A DNA stretch of 64,000 bases, taken from positions 1,231,501-1,295,500 of the forward strand of contig NZ_CP032694.1 in NCBI RefSeq assembly GCF_003627755.1, given 5' to 3'. Source of the DNA: Rhizobium jaguaris (GTDB lineage: Bacteria; Pseudomonadota; Alphaproteobacteria; Rhizobiales; Rhizobiaceae). Each line of letters starts with the position of its first letter. The stretch's first letter is position 1. The notes beneath the pieces were generated by a model. That model was not told where the DNA came from. It was given only the letters and a program-made list of their open reading frames with translations, and did no database searches. Made by a program: the position numbers and the translations under genes. Shown piece by piece: positions 37,002 through 46,098 of the stretch.

Positions 37002-38990
37002 ATGTTTTCGAAGATATTGATCGCCAATCGCGGAGAAATCGCCTGCCGGATCATCCGTTCGGCAAGGCGGATGGGTATCCGCACGGTCGCTGTTTATTCC
37101 GACGCCGATATTGCCGCACTGCATGTGGCACTGGCCGATGAGGCGGTCCATATCGGCCCGGCGGTGGCGAGCGAGAGCTATCTTTCGAAAGACCGGATCA
37201 TAGCCGCTGCACGGCGATCCGGCGTCGAGGCCATTCACCCCGGCTATGGATTTCTCTCGGAAAATGCCGATTTCGCGGAGGCCGTCGAAGCTGCCGGACT
37301 GGTTTTCATCGGCCCATCGCCGGCCTCGATCCGGGCCATGGGCCTGAAGGATGCCGCCAAGGCGTTGATGGAGCGCGCCGGTGTGCCCGTCGTTCCCGGC
37401 TATCATGGCGATAAACAGGATACGGAGTTCCTCGCGGAGCGGGCAACGGAGATCGGCTTCCCCGTTCTTATCAAGGCACGGGCAGGCGGCGGCGGCAAGG
37501 GCATGCGTCGGGTCGATCGGCCGGAGGATTTTGCCACTGCGCTGGAAGCGGCAAGGCGCGAGGCCAAATCCGCCTTCGGTGATGATGCCGTCCTCATCGA
37601 AAAATATCTGACCCAGCCCCGGCACATCGAAATCCAGGTCTTCGGCGACAGTCACGGCAATGTCGTGCATCTCTTCGAGCGCGATTGTTCTCTGCAGCGA
37701 CGGCACCAGAAGGTGATTGAGGAGGCGCCGGCCCCCGGGATGACGGAGGAGATGCGTAACGCCATGGGCGAAGCTGCCGTCCGTGCAGCCCGCGCCATCG
37801 ACTATCGCGGCGCCGGCACCGTTGAATTCATTGTTGATGTCTCTGGTGGCTTGTCGCCGGATCGCTTCTTTTTCATGGAAATGAACACCCGCCTGCAGGT
37901 CGAGCATCCCGTCACCGAGGCGATCGCCGGGGTCGACCTTGTCGAATGGCAACTACGGATTGCCGGTGGCGAGCCTTTGCAGAAGACCCAAGTCGAACTC
38001 ACCGTTGACGGCTGGGCCTTCGAAGCGCGGCTTTATGCCGAAGACCCGTCGCGGGGTTTTCTGCCGGCGACCGGCACGCTCTCGCATCTCAGATTTCCCG
38101 ACGGCGATGTCCGCATCGACACCGGCGTGCACGAAGGCGACAGCATCACGCCGCATTACGATCCCCTGATCGCCAAGCTCATTGTTTACGCGCCAACCCG
38201 CCAAGCAGCCCTCGCCAAGTTGACGCGGGCGCTGCAGGATACGCAGGTTGCCGGAACAGTAAGCAATCTCGACTTTCTGGTCCGCTTGAGCCAGCAGCCG
38301 GATTTCGTTGCGGGCCATCCGGATACGGGCCTGATCGACCGCGAGGCGGAGACGCTGACCGCCGCATCAATCCCGGACGATATCGCGCTTGCCATTGCCG
38401 CCATCTTCGAGGCGGGGTGCATGGCGCGATCCCATGCGCGCGATCCCTGGCAATCGCTTGGCGCCTGGCAGCTTTGGGGCGAGGCGAGCCGGCCTGCCGC
38501 CCTGCATCACCGCGGCGGTCATACGAACTGCGGCGTGATTGCGAAAGGACAAGATCTCTTCTCTGTGCATCTCGATGATCGTGCTGTCGGCGTTCGCATC
38601 GTCGGCCGCACCGACAACGGCTGCCGCGTCGAGATCAATGGCCGGCAGTCGAGTGCCGATATCTTCCAGACTCTGCATGACATGACGCTGTTCCTCGATG
38701 GCCATACCCATCATTTCCATCGACCCGATCCGCTGGATGGCGTCGAGGAAGGGGCCGTCGGTGGTGACCGGCTGATCGCGCCGATGCCTGGCCTCATCAA
38801 GATTGTCCGAGTGCAGGAAGGCGATATGGTCGCCAGGGGCGAGGCGCTGATCGTGATGGAAGCCATGAAGATGGAACTGACACTGACGGCGACGCGCGAC
38901 GGCGTGGTGGAAAGCCTCAACGTCGGCGAGGGTGATCAAACCAGTGAGAGCGCCGTCCTGCTGTCGCTCCGGCCAGAGGACGAACAATGA
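37002..38990 (+). CDS. mccA: 3-Methylcrotonyl-CoA carboxylase, alpha subunit
   Basis: This 662-residue biotin carboxylase/biotin carrier subunit uses ATP and bicarbonate to carboxylate biotin. It starts MFSKILIANRGEIACRIIRSARRMG and contains the ATP-grasp loop GGGGKGMRRVDRPEDF. Further on are HIEIQVFGDSHGN and FMEMNTRLQVEHPVTE. The C-terminal carrier has VMEAMKMEL with the biotinyl Lys623. An in-frame TTG two codons before the chosen ATG is less likely to be used. The stop overlaps the hmgL start by four bases (ATGA), implying translational coupling. Confidence 0.95.
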   Translation: MFSKILIANRGEIACRIIRSARRMGIRTVAVYSDADIAALHVALADEAVHIGPAVASESYLSKDRIIAAARRSGVEAIHPGYGFLSENADFAEAVEAAGLVFIGPSPASIRAMGLKDAAKALMERAGVPVVPGYHGDKQDTEFLAERATEIGFPVLIKARAGGGGKGMRRVDRPEDFATALEAARREAKSAFGDDAVLIEKYLTQPRHIEIQVFGDSHGNVVHLFERDCSLQRRHQKVIEEAPAPGMTEEMRNAMGEAAVRAARAIDYRGAGTVEFIVDVSGGLSPDRFFFMEMNTRLQVEHPVTEAIAGVDLVEWQLRIAGGEPLQKTQVELTVDGWAFEARLYAEDPSRGFLPATGTLSHLRFPDGDVRIDTGVHEGDSITPHYDPLIAKLIVYAPTRQAALAKLTRALQDTQVAGTVSNLDFLVRLSQQPDFVAGHPDTGLIDREAETLTAASIPDDIALAIAAIFEAGCMARSHARDPWQSLGAWQLWGEASRPAALHHRGGHTNCGVIAKGQDLFSVHLDDRAVGVRIVGRTDNGCRVEINGRQSSADIFQTLHDMTLFLDGHTHHFHRPDPLDGVEEGAVGGDRLIAPMPGLIKIVRVQEGDMVARGEALIVMEAMKMELTLTATRDGVVESLNVGEGDQTSESAVLLSLRPEDEQ

Positions 38991-39856
38991 CCGATCGCCC
39001 TTCCAACCACGTCACCATCGTCGAGATGGCGCCGCGAGACGGCCTGCAGAACGAAAAACGGCTGATCGGCGCGGAGACCAAGATCGAGCTGGTGGATCTG
39101 CTCTCCGACTGCGGTTTCGAGCGTATCGAAGTCACCAGCTTCGTCAGCCCGAAATGGGTGCCGCAGCTCTCCGATGCTGCTGACGTCATGGCCGGGATCA
39201 AACGAAAGCCCGGCGTCCGCTATGCGGTTCTGACGCCGAATATGCAGGGGTTCGAGGCGGCACTTGCCGCTGGCGCCGACGAGGTGGCGATCTTCGCATC
39301 GGCTTCCGAAAGCTTTTCAGTCCGCAACATCAATTGCTCCATCGCCGAAAGCATCGAGCGTTTCCGGCCGGTGGCGGCGGCAAGCCGCGATCGCGGCATT
39401 CCCCTGCGCGGCTACGTCAGTTGCGTCGTTGAATGCCCCTATGAGGGCGCGGTGCCGCCGGCGAATGCCGCAAGCGTCGCCCGACAATTGCAGGAGCTCG
39501 GCTGCTACGAGGTCAGCCTTGGCGACACGATCGGCAGAGGCAAACCGGAGGCGGTGGACAGGATGCTGGAAGCCGTGCTTGCCGCTCTTCCCGCCAGTAT
39601 GCTGGCCGGCCATTTTCACGATACCTCTGGGCGGGCACTAGACAATATCGGCGTAGCGCTGGATCGGGGCCTGCGGGTATTCGACGCCGCTGCCGGCGGT
39701 CTCGGCGGCTGCCCCTTCGCGCCCGGCGCCAAAGGCAACGTCGATACCGTGTCGGTTCACCGCTATCTGGCACTGCACGGCTTCGAGACTGGTCTCGACG
39801 AGGAGAAACTTGCCCACGCCGCCGCCTTTGCCAGCAGCCTCAGGAGTCCCGTATGA
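38987..39856 (+). CDS. hmgL: Hydroxymethylglutaryl-CoA lyase
   Basis: This 289-residue DRE-TIM metallolyase splits 3-hydroxy-3-methylglutaryl-CoA into acetyl-CoA and acetoacetate, the last leucine step. Landmarks are EMAPRDGLQNEKRLI (metal/acid segment), FVSPKWVPQL, the HFHDTSGRALDNI metal-binding histidines, and the catalytic Cys242 in GGLGGCPFAPGAKGN. The start overlaps the mccA stop and its own stop overlaps the next gene by four bases, so three genes are chained by ATGA junctions. Confidence 0.95.
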   Translation: MTDRPSNHVTIVEMAPRDGLQNEKRLIGAETKIELVDLLSDCGFERIEVTSFVSPKWVPQLSDAADVMAGIKRKPGVRYAVLTPNMQGFEAALAAGADEVAIFASASESFSVRNINCSIAESIERFRPVAAASRDRGIPLRGYVSCVVECPYEGAVPPANAASVARQLQELGCYEVSLGDTIGRGKPEAVDRMLEAVLAALPASMLAGHFHDTSGRALDNIGVALDRGLRVFDAAAGGLGGCPFAPGAKGNVDTVSVHRYLALHGFETGLDEEKLAHAAAFASSLRSPV

Positions 39857-40635
39857 CATCGCAAACGATCCAGATCGCTATCGGGGAACGCGGCGTCGCC
39901 CGCCTGACCCTGGCGCGCCCGGAAAAGCACAACGCCCTATCGGCTGAGATGATCGATGCCCTGACCGAGGCCGCTTACGATCTTGGCCGGAATGCGAGCG
40001 TGCGCGTCGTCGTCCTCGCGGGCGAGGGGGCAAGTTTCTGCGCCGGCGGCGATCTCGGCTGGATGCGCGCGCAGTTTGACGCCACCCGGGCTGAGCGCAT
40101 CGCAGAAGCCCGCCGGCTCGCCATGTTGTTCAAGGCCTTGAACGAATTGCCGAAGCCGTTGATCGCCCGCGTGCACGGCAATGCTTTCGGCGGCGGCATC
40201 GGCATCCTCAGTGTCTGCGACATGGCGATATCAGCCGCTACGGCCCGCTTCGGTCTGACGGAGGTTCGCCTCGGGATCATCCCGGCCACCATCAGCCCGT
40301 ATGTGATCGCCCGCATCGGCGAGGCCAAGGCCCGCCCGCTCTTTCTCTCCGGCAAGATCATCGATGCCTGGCAAGCCCATGCCGCCGGCTTACTGACCCG
40401 CGTCGTCCCTGAGGACGCGCTCGACGAAGCCATCGAATCCGAAATCCGCCATCTCCTCGCCGCTTCGCCGCAGGCCTCCGCGCGAGCAAAAGCTCTGGCC
40501 CGTTCTCTCGGCGTGCCGATCACTGATGACCTTATCGACCGCGTCATCACGCAATTGGCCGATACCTGGGAGACGGAGGAAGCAAGGGAAGGGCTGGCAG
40601 CGTTTTTCGAACGGCGAGAACCGAGCTGGAGATAG
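39853..40635 (+). CDS. Enoyl-CoA hydratase, probable methylglutaconyl-CoA hydratase
   Basis: This 260-residue crotonase-family protein has the oxyanion-hole segments LAGEGASFCAGGDLGWM and HGNAFGGGIGILSVCDMAIS, and the catalytic-region ARFGLTEVRLGIIPATIS. Within this operon the missing step is hydration of 3-methylglutaconyl-CoA to HMG-CoA, so the specific role follows from context, not from residues unique to that enzyme. It begins in an ATGA overlap with hmgL and ends six bases before a convergent gene. Confidence 0.88.
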   Translation: MTSQTIQIAIGERGVARLTLARPEKHNALSAEMIDALTEAAYDLGRNASVRVVVLAGEGASFCAGGDLGWMRAQFDATRAERIAEARRLAMLFKALNELPKPLIARVHGNAFGGGIGILSVCDMAISAATARFGLTEVRLGIIPATISPYVIARIGEAKARPLFLSGKIIDAWQAHAAGLLTRVVPEDALDEAIESEIRHLLAASPQASARAKALARSLGVPITDDLIDRVITQLADTWETEEAREGLAAFFERREPSWR

Positions 40636-40640
40636 GAAGT

Positions 40641-42014
40641 CTACGCCAACCTATTTTTCGCTATTGTAAGTTGTGGAAAATTTTCACTCCCCGTCGTCGT
40701 CAAATCCCCTGAAGCCGGTTTGTCCCAACGAAAGCCGATGATCGCTCCTTTCGTCGCTTCTTGAAACAGATTGTCTGAGATGACAGCCGCGCCGGCGCCG
40801 TCGACGACGGAGACGGCGCAGCCGATGGGGGCTTGACGTATGATGTTGCCGGTGGCGACGAGGTTGCGCAGATAGGCGCCCCAGCCCAGTTTGAGGCCCC
40901 AGAGCGGGGCATTTTCGATAAGGTTCGAAGCAATCAGCGTGTCGGCTTCTGCCGAGATCCCGATGCCGAAACCGCTCTCCTGGGCATAGGGACCGGTCAG
41001 CAACAGATTGCGGACGATATTGCCGGTGACGCTGGCGAGCCGGCCGCCCTTGTCGAAATTGGCAATCGCGATGCCGTTTGCCGCGCCGTCGATGAGATTG
41101 TTGCTGACCACGGCGCCTTCGAACTCGAATTCGCAGAAGATAGCCGTTTCGCCTGAGCGCAGGCATTGATTACCTGTGATCTGAACGTTCGATGCCGAAT
41201 TGGCCCGTACGGCGGTGAAAGCGCAATCAGCGATCTGGTTGCCGGAGACCAAGACGCCGCCGGCGCGAAAGACGTTGATGCCGTTGCCGTTTTGGCCGGT
41301 GCCACCGTCGTTGGCACCGATGCGGGCGATGCGGTTGCCGCTGACGACGCTGCCGTCTGCGCCCTTGTCCCAGCGGTGGATGAGGATGCCGCCATTGCCG
41401 CAATCCTCGACCGTATTGCCGGTGATCGTCAACCCAGTCGATTGGACGGAATAAAGGCCAGCCTCCGCGGCGCCTGATATTCGGCTGCGTTCGATGCGCC
41501 CGCCGCAGCGCTCCAATTGCAGCGCATGTTTGCGGCTGCCGGCGATTTCGCAATTGTCGATGAGGACTTGGTCGATGCCGGCAAATTGCAGCAATCCGCC
41601 GGCATAGTCGGCAAGCCACCGATTGCCGCCGTCGAGAACGAGGCCGGATAGTTCGATGCGTTTGGCCTTGTCGGCGCTCATCAGATGGCCCTCGCCACCA
41701 TAGACGAGCCGTGAGGCGCCGGGGATGCCGGTAATGCGGGTGTTATCGGGCAATGTGAGGTTCGAGACATCATAGTTGCCGGGCGGCAGGAAGACCGGCG
41801 CGTTGTTACGCGCGGCGTTGTCGATCACCGCCTGGAGCTTGCCGCTTCGGATATCGCTGGTGCCTGGCGTCGCCTTGTAAGCGATAGCATCGATCGGTCC
41901 GCGCATCTCGGCGGCCGCGATCTTGGCGAGCGGTGCCGCAAGAGAGCGTTGCGCAAACAGGCCGGCGGCGGCCGAGGCGGCGATATAGGCGATGAACGCG
42001 CGGCGCTGGACCAT
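40641..42014 (-). CDS. Tat-exported parallel beta-helix protein (TIGR03808-like)
   Basis: This 457-residue protein begins MVQRRAFIAYIAASAAAGLFAQRSLAA, a twin-arginine signal peptide with an RRAFI motif, a hydrophobic core and an Ala-rich cleavage site. The rest consists of short repeats rich in Gly, Asn and Ile (GNTVEDCGNGGILIHRWD, GNRIARIG, GNQIADCAFTAVRA), a right-handed parallel beta-helix of the kind seen in the TIGR03808 family. The function is unknown; polysaccharide binding or lyase roles occur in related folds. The start at 42014 has GGAG upstream. It is divergent from the cyclic-di-GMP gene at 42260. Confidence 0.85.
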   Translation of the reverse strand: MVQRRAFIAYIAASAAAGLFAQRSLAAPLAKIAAAEMRGPIDAIAYKATPGTSDIRSGKLQAVIDNAARNNAPVFLPPGNYDVSNLTLPDNTRITGIPGASRLVYGGEGHLMSADKAKRIELSGLVLDGGNRWLADYAGGLLQFAGIDQVLIDNCEIAGSRKHALQLERCGGRIERSRISGAAEAGLYSVQSTGLTITGNTVEDCGNGGILIHRWDKGADGSVVSGNRIARIGANDGGTGQNGNGINVFRAGGVLVSGNQIADCAFTAVRANSASNVQITGNQCLRSGETAIFCEFEFEGAVVSNNLIDGAANGIAIANFDKGGRLASVTGNIVRNLLLTGPYAQESGFGIGISAEADTLIASNLIENAPLWGLKLGWGAYLRNLVATGNIIRQAPIGCAVSVVDGAGAAVISDNLFQEATKGAIIGFRWDKPASGDLTTTGSENFPQLTIAKNRLA

Positions 42015-42223
42015 TGTTAACTCCTGACTGAGCCTTTCGAAGCAGAAAACGTGCCACGCGCATGTGTCCTGATATGGCACGGGAAAGAACGCGATTATCG
42101 CGAAAGTGGGCTTCCTGTTTTTCAGGTGTTTCGCCCTTTTATTCTTTCATTCACCCATCCGCTTAAGAGGCTTGAAGGAAGCGCGAACTATACTGATCGC
42201 GTTTCAGTTGTGACATTTGAGAA

Positions 42224-42239
42224 AGCCGCGCCTGCGGCT
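42224..42239 (+). promoter_or_regulatory. Small hairpin before the PAS-GAF-GGDEF-EAL gene
   Basis: AGCCGC (42224-42229) and GCGGCT (42234-42239) form a perfect 6-bp stem with a 4-nt loop, a few bases upstream of the ribosome-binding GGGAGA. It could weaken translation of the gene that starts at 42260. Confidence 0.3.
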
Positions 42240-42259
42240 GTAATGGGAGAATGCGCATC

Positions 42260-44581
42260 ATGAATAAGCCGGCTTTTCAGCACGCGCGGACAAGCGAGCG
42301 TGGTCGTACGCTCGACATCGAAACGGAGCGTCTGTTGGCGGCGACGCAAGCGCTGATGGCGGCGAACGCGCACCATGTTGCCGATGGCATCGAGCAATTG
42401 CGGCTCAAGGCGATCGTGCATGAACTGCCGGATTTTCTCTTCGTCAAGGATCGTGAAAGCCGCTTCGTCTTCGCCAACGCCGCCACTGCAAAAAGTTTGG
42501 GATTGGAGAGAGCGAGTGCGCTCGCCGGCAAGACCGATTTCGATTTGATGCCGCCGGAGCAGGCTAGCGAATACTACCGTATCGAGCAGGAAATCATCGC
42601 TACCGGCAAGCCTCGGATCGATATGGAGGATGTCGTCCTTTCTGCGAGCGGCGGAAAGCCGGTCTATCGGCTGACCTCGAAATTGCCGCTGCGCAACGAT
42701 CGCGGTGAGGTGATCGGTCTGATCTGCAGTTCCCGCGATATCACCGAGCGCAAGCGCCAGGAGCATCTGCGCCGCAGCCAGGCCGAACTGTTGGAAATGA
42801 TCGCCAAGAGCGAGCCGCTGGAGATGATCCTCGAGGCTCTGGTGCTGATGGTTGAGGACCAGATGGTCGGCATCAAAGGGTCGGTGCTGCTGCTGGATCA
42901 TGAAGGCATACATCTGTCCCATGGCGCCGCGCCCAATCTGCCCGCCGCCTACAGCCGCCTGATCGACGGCATTGCCATCGGCCCGAAGGTCGGCTCCTGC
43001 GGTACGGCCGCCTGGCGCGGCAAGCCGGTCTTCGTCAACGACACGCAGACTGATCCCCTTTGGCAGGATTTTCGCGGGCTTGCCGCGCAATTCGATCTGT
43101 ATTCCTGTTGGTCGACGCCAATCATGACCTCGCAGGGCAACGTGCTTGGCACTCTCGGGCTCTATTCCAGCGCGGTACGCGAGCCGACCGAGTGCGAGCT
43201 GGAGTTGATCGCCATGGCGACCCACATCGCCGGCATCGCCATCGAGCGCAAGCGCGCTGAAGACCGCATTTATTTCATGGCCCACCACGATGACCTCACC
43301 GGTTTGCCGAACCGTGCCTTTCTCAAGGAGAACATGGCGAAGATCCTGTTCAAGGCGCGGCGTAATGGCCGCAAGGTGACGGTCGCCTATGTCGATCTCG
43401 ACAATTTCAAGCAAGTCAACGACAGTCGCGGCCACGGCGCCGGCGATGAGCTGTTGAAGGAGCTGACAGCGCGCATGGTCGATAGCCTGCGAGCCTCCGA
43501 CATGGTGGTGCGCCTTGGCGGCGACGAATTCCTGCTGGTCTTCGTCCACCAGTCGCGGCGGCACGACACAGGCATCGCGCGCCGACTGCGTGAGCTGCAG
43601 AAGGCGATTACACAGCCGGTGGTGATCGGAGATATCGAGGTTTCCGTCACGAGCAGCATCGGCGTCGCGGCGTTTCCCGCCGATGGTGAGACGCCCGAGG
43701 AGCTGATCGCCTGTGCAGACGCGGCCATGTACAAGGCCAAGGAGCATGGGCGCAACCGGCTGCAATATCATACCCATAAGCCCAATGCGGCAGGTGTCAT
43801 GCCGTTGAGCGAGCAGGAGGAATTGCGCAGCGCCATCGGCGCCAAGCAGTTTTTCGTGGAATACCAGCCGCAGGTCGATGTCGCGAGCGGCCGCATCGTC
43901 GGCGTCGAAGCGCTGGTGCGCTGGCGTCATCCGCGTCACGGCATGCTGCCCCCTGGCCAATTCATCCCGCTGGCGGAAGAATCCGGGCTGATCATTCCGC
44001 TCGGCTTGTTCGTATTGAACGAGGCCTGCCGGCAGGCCAAGGAGTGGCAGGCGATGGGTTTGCCGCCGGTCACGATCGCCGTCAATGTTTCGGCTCGGCA
44101 GTTCGGTGATCCAGCGCTCGCCGCTCATGTCACCGAAGCCCTGGAGGCAAGCGGTCTCGGCCCGCAATGGCTGGAGTTGGAGTTGACCGAAAGCACGCTG
44201 ATGCATGACGTGCCGCGCGCCTTGCATGTGATGCAGGCGCTGAAGGCGCTCGGCGTGCGCCTGTCGATCGACGACTTCGGCACCGGCTATTCCAGCTTGG
44301 CGGCGCTGAAGACCTTTCCCTTCGACCGTCTCAAAATGGATCGTTCCTTCGTCGAGGCGTTGCCTCGCGACGAAACGACGGTTGCCATCGCCTCCGCCGT
44401 CATCTCGCTCGCGCGCCGGCTGCGCCTCGCCGTGGTCGCAGAGGGGGTGGAGTCGGACGAGCAGCTCGAGTTCCTGCGCGAGAGTCAATGCAACGAAGCG
44501 CAGGGTTTCTATTTTTCGCGGCCGGTCGGAGCAGGGGAGATCGCAAGGCTTCTAACAAGCGCCTGTGACCGCCTCGCTTGA
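42260..44581 (+). CDS. PAS-GAF-GGDEF-EAL cyclic-di-GMP protein
   Basis: The 773-residue protein has a PAS domain (about 45-165), a GAF domain (about 185-330), a GGDEF domain (about 340-505) and an EAL domain (about 515-765), in that order, without membrane helices. GGDEF is intact (420-424) and preceded by RASD five residues upstream, a classical product-inhibition site. EAL is intact, with Glu550 in GVEALVRWRHP and SIDDFGTGYSSL. Both activities may be present. PAS and GAF suggest redox or small-molecule input. The ATG at 42260 is preferred to 42251, which sits too close to GGGAGA. Confidence 0.93.
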   Translation: MNKPAFQHARTSERGRTLDIETERLLAATQALMAANAHHVADGIEQLRLKAIVHELPDFLFVKDRESRFVFANAATAKSLGLERASALAGKTDFDLMPPEQASEYYRIEQEIIATGKPRIDMEDVVLSASGGKPVYRLTSKLPLRNDRGEVIGLICSSRDITERKRQEHLRRSQAELLEMIAKSEPLEMILEALVLMVEDQMVGIKGSVLLLDHEGIHLSHGAAPNLPAAYSRLIDGIAIGPKVGSCGTAAWRGKPVFVNDTQTDPLWQDFRGLAAQFDLYSCWSTPIMTSQGNVLGTLGLYSSAVREPTECELELIAMATHIAGIAIERKRAEDRIYFMAHHDDLTGLPNRAFLKENMAKILFKARRNGRKVTVAYVDLDNFKQVNDSRGHGAGDELLKELTARMVDSLRASDMVVRLGGDEFLLVFVHQSRRHDTGIARRLRELQKAITQPVVIGDIEVSVTSSIGVAAFPADGETPEELIACADAAMYKAKEHGRNRLQYHTHKPNAAGVMPLSEQEELRSAIGAKQFFVEYQPQVDVASGRIVGVEALVRWRHPRHGMLPPGQFIPLAEESGLIIPLGLFVLNEACRQAKEWQAMGLPPVTIAVNVSARQFGDPALAAHVTEALEASGLGPQWLELELTESTLMHDVPRALHVMQALKALGVRLSIDDFGTGYSSLAALKTFPFDRLKMDRSFVEALPRDETTVAIASAVISLARRLRLAVVAEGVESDEQLEFLRESQCNEAQGFYFSRPVGAGEIARLLTSACDRLA

Positions 44582-44675
44582 ACGCATCCCCATCTGCTGT
44601 AATCCTGCCTCCACACGCTGGCCCCTGAGTTGATTCTGTATTGGGCTCCGCGCGAAGAAGAGGGGAAGTCGATTC

Positions 44676-45248
44676 ATGGGCAAGGGGCGCATCGAGGCCT
44701 TTTCCGATGGCGTGATCGCCATCATCATCACCATCATGGTGCTGGAATTGAAAGCGCCGCATGGCGAGGGGCTGCAGGCACTCGTGCCGCTGATTCCGAC
44801 GCTGCTTTCCTATGTTCTAAGCTTCGTCTACGTCGGCATCTACTGGAACAATCACCATCATATGTTCCAGGCGGTGAAGCATGTCCGGGGTGGCGTGCTT
44901 TGGGCCAATCTGCATCTGCTATTCTGGCTGTCATTAATGCCCTTCGCCACCGGCTGGATGGACGAAAACGACTTCGCCATGACCCCCGTGATGGTTTATG
45001 GCTTCATCCTGCTGATGTGCGGTTTTGCCTACTACATCCTCGGACAAATGCTGATCCGCGTGCATGGAACGGATTCAGATTTTGCCCAGACGCTCGGCTC
45101 GGATCGTAAGGCCGGAATTTCCGTCGCCCTCTACATCCTCGCGATCATACTTGCCGCGATCAACCCGTTTATTTCCCTCGGCATCTATTTCATCGTCGCC
45201 TGCATATGGCTGGTGCCGGACCGACGGTTCGAGCAGATGATGAGGTAG
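44676..45248 (+). CDS. TMEM175-family (DUF1211) potassium channel-like protein
   Basis: This 190-residue membrane protein has about five to six helices. The first begins RIEAFSDGVIAIIITIMVLEL, with the FSD motif (residues 9-11) that marks bacterial and lysosomal TMEM175 potassium channels, and the second has YVGIYWNNHHHMFQ. Related bacterial proteins form tetrameric K+ channels; that activity here is inferred. It lies 94 bases after the cyclic-di-GMP gene and 51 before the nitrilase-family gene, with no strong link to either. Confidence 0.85.
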   Translation: MGKGRIEAFSDGVIAIIITIMVLELKAPHGEGLQALVPLIPTLLSYVLSFVYVGIYWNNHHHMFQAVKHVRGGVLWANLHLLFWLSLMPFATGWMDENDFAMTPVMVYGFILLMCGFAYYILGQMLIRVHGTDSDFAQTLGSDRKAGISVALYILAIILAAINPFISLGIYFIVACIWLVPDRRFEQMMR

Positions 45249-45299
45249 AAGCGCAGTTTCGCGCTGTAGACGACTCAAGGCTCGTGCTAGTCCTTCGAT

Positions 45300-46070
45300 A
45301 TGCGGATTGCAGCCTTTCAACGTCTAGCGATGTTCGATGCCGTCGATAAGGTCGCGGATGTGCTTGCGCGCGACTTGGCGTGGGCGGACGAGCAAGGTAT
45401 CGAACTCGCCCTTTTCCCGGAATGCTATCTTCAGGGACACAGTTACAACGCGGCAATTGCCGGGCGGCGCGCACTGTCTCTCGATGATCCCCGGTTGAAC
45501 GCCCTTGTCGCTCGCTTTGCCGCTGGGAGGACGACTGCGGTCGTCGGCCTTTTTGAGCGGAGGGGCGATGCGCTCTACAACAGCGCCATCGTCGCCAAGG
45601 CAGGCCGGATCATCGGGGCCTATGCCAAAGCGCATCCGCTGGAAAGCGGCTGCACGCCCGGGCAGGATTTTCCTGTCTGGGAGGAGGGCCATTGGCGCTT
45701 CGGTATCAATATCTGCGCCGATTTGAGATATCCCTATACCTCGACTCGTCTGGCCCGAAAGGGGGCCGGCCTTATCTGCAATCCCATCAATCTGATGCTC
45801 CGGCCTCACAAGGCGGAAAAGTGGCATAAGCCGGGTATGGCGGGCCTGCAAATATGCGCCAAGCACACAGGGTGTTGGGTCATGGCGGCCGATGTGGTCG
45901 GCGGCAACGACGACGGCTGGTTCAGCTATGGCAGCAGCGCGATCGTCGATCCGAACGGCGTCGTCGTGGCCAAGGCGAAACCACATAACGAGGATGTCCT
46001 TGTCTTCGATCTGCCCGATCGACAACCCGAACGCGGATTCGATCAAAAAGCCCCAATGATCGCTACATAA
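45300..46070 (+). CDS. Carbon-nitrogen hydrolase (nitrilase superfamily)
   Basis: This 256-residue enzyme has the nitrilase superfamily catalytic triad: Glu41 in ALFPECYLQG, a Lys near 112 in GAYAKAHPLESG, and a Cys near 144 in FGINICADLRYP. Such enzymes hydrolyse amides or N-carbamoyl groups; the substrate cannot be read from sequence. The last residues (RQPERGFDQKAPMIAT) resemble family ends. No strong ribosome site precedes the ATG. Confidence 0.88.
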   Translation: MRIAAFQRLAMFDAVDKVADVLARDLAWADEQGIELALFPECYLQGHSYNAAIAGRRALSLDDPRLNALVARFAAGRTTAVVGLFERRGDALYNSAIVAKAGRIIGAYAKAHPLESGCTPGQDFPVWEEGHWRFGINICADLRYPYTSTRLARKGAGLICNPINLMLRPHKAEKWHKPGMAGLQICAKHTGCWVMAADVVGGNDDGWFSYGSSAIVDPNGVVVAKAKPHNEDVLVFDLPDRQPERGFDQKAPMIAT

Positions 46071-46098
46071 TTGCACAAATCACGCTATCTTCTCCCGC

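Noticed and set aside
42188..44488. 766-codon open frame on the minus strand opposite the PAS-GAF-GGDEF-EAL gene
   Set aside because: It mirrors a clearly real gene on the other strand, has His/Asp/Gln-rich low-complexity composition, and shows no recognisable domain. Long antisense frames are common in high-GC genomes.
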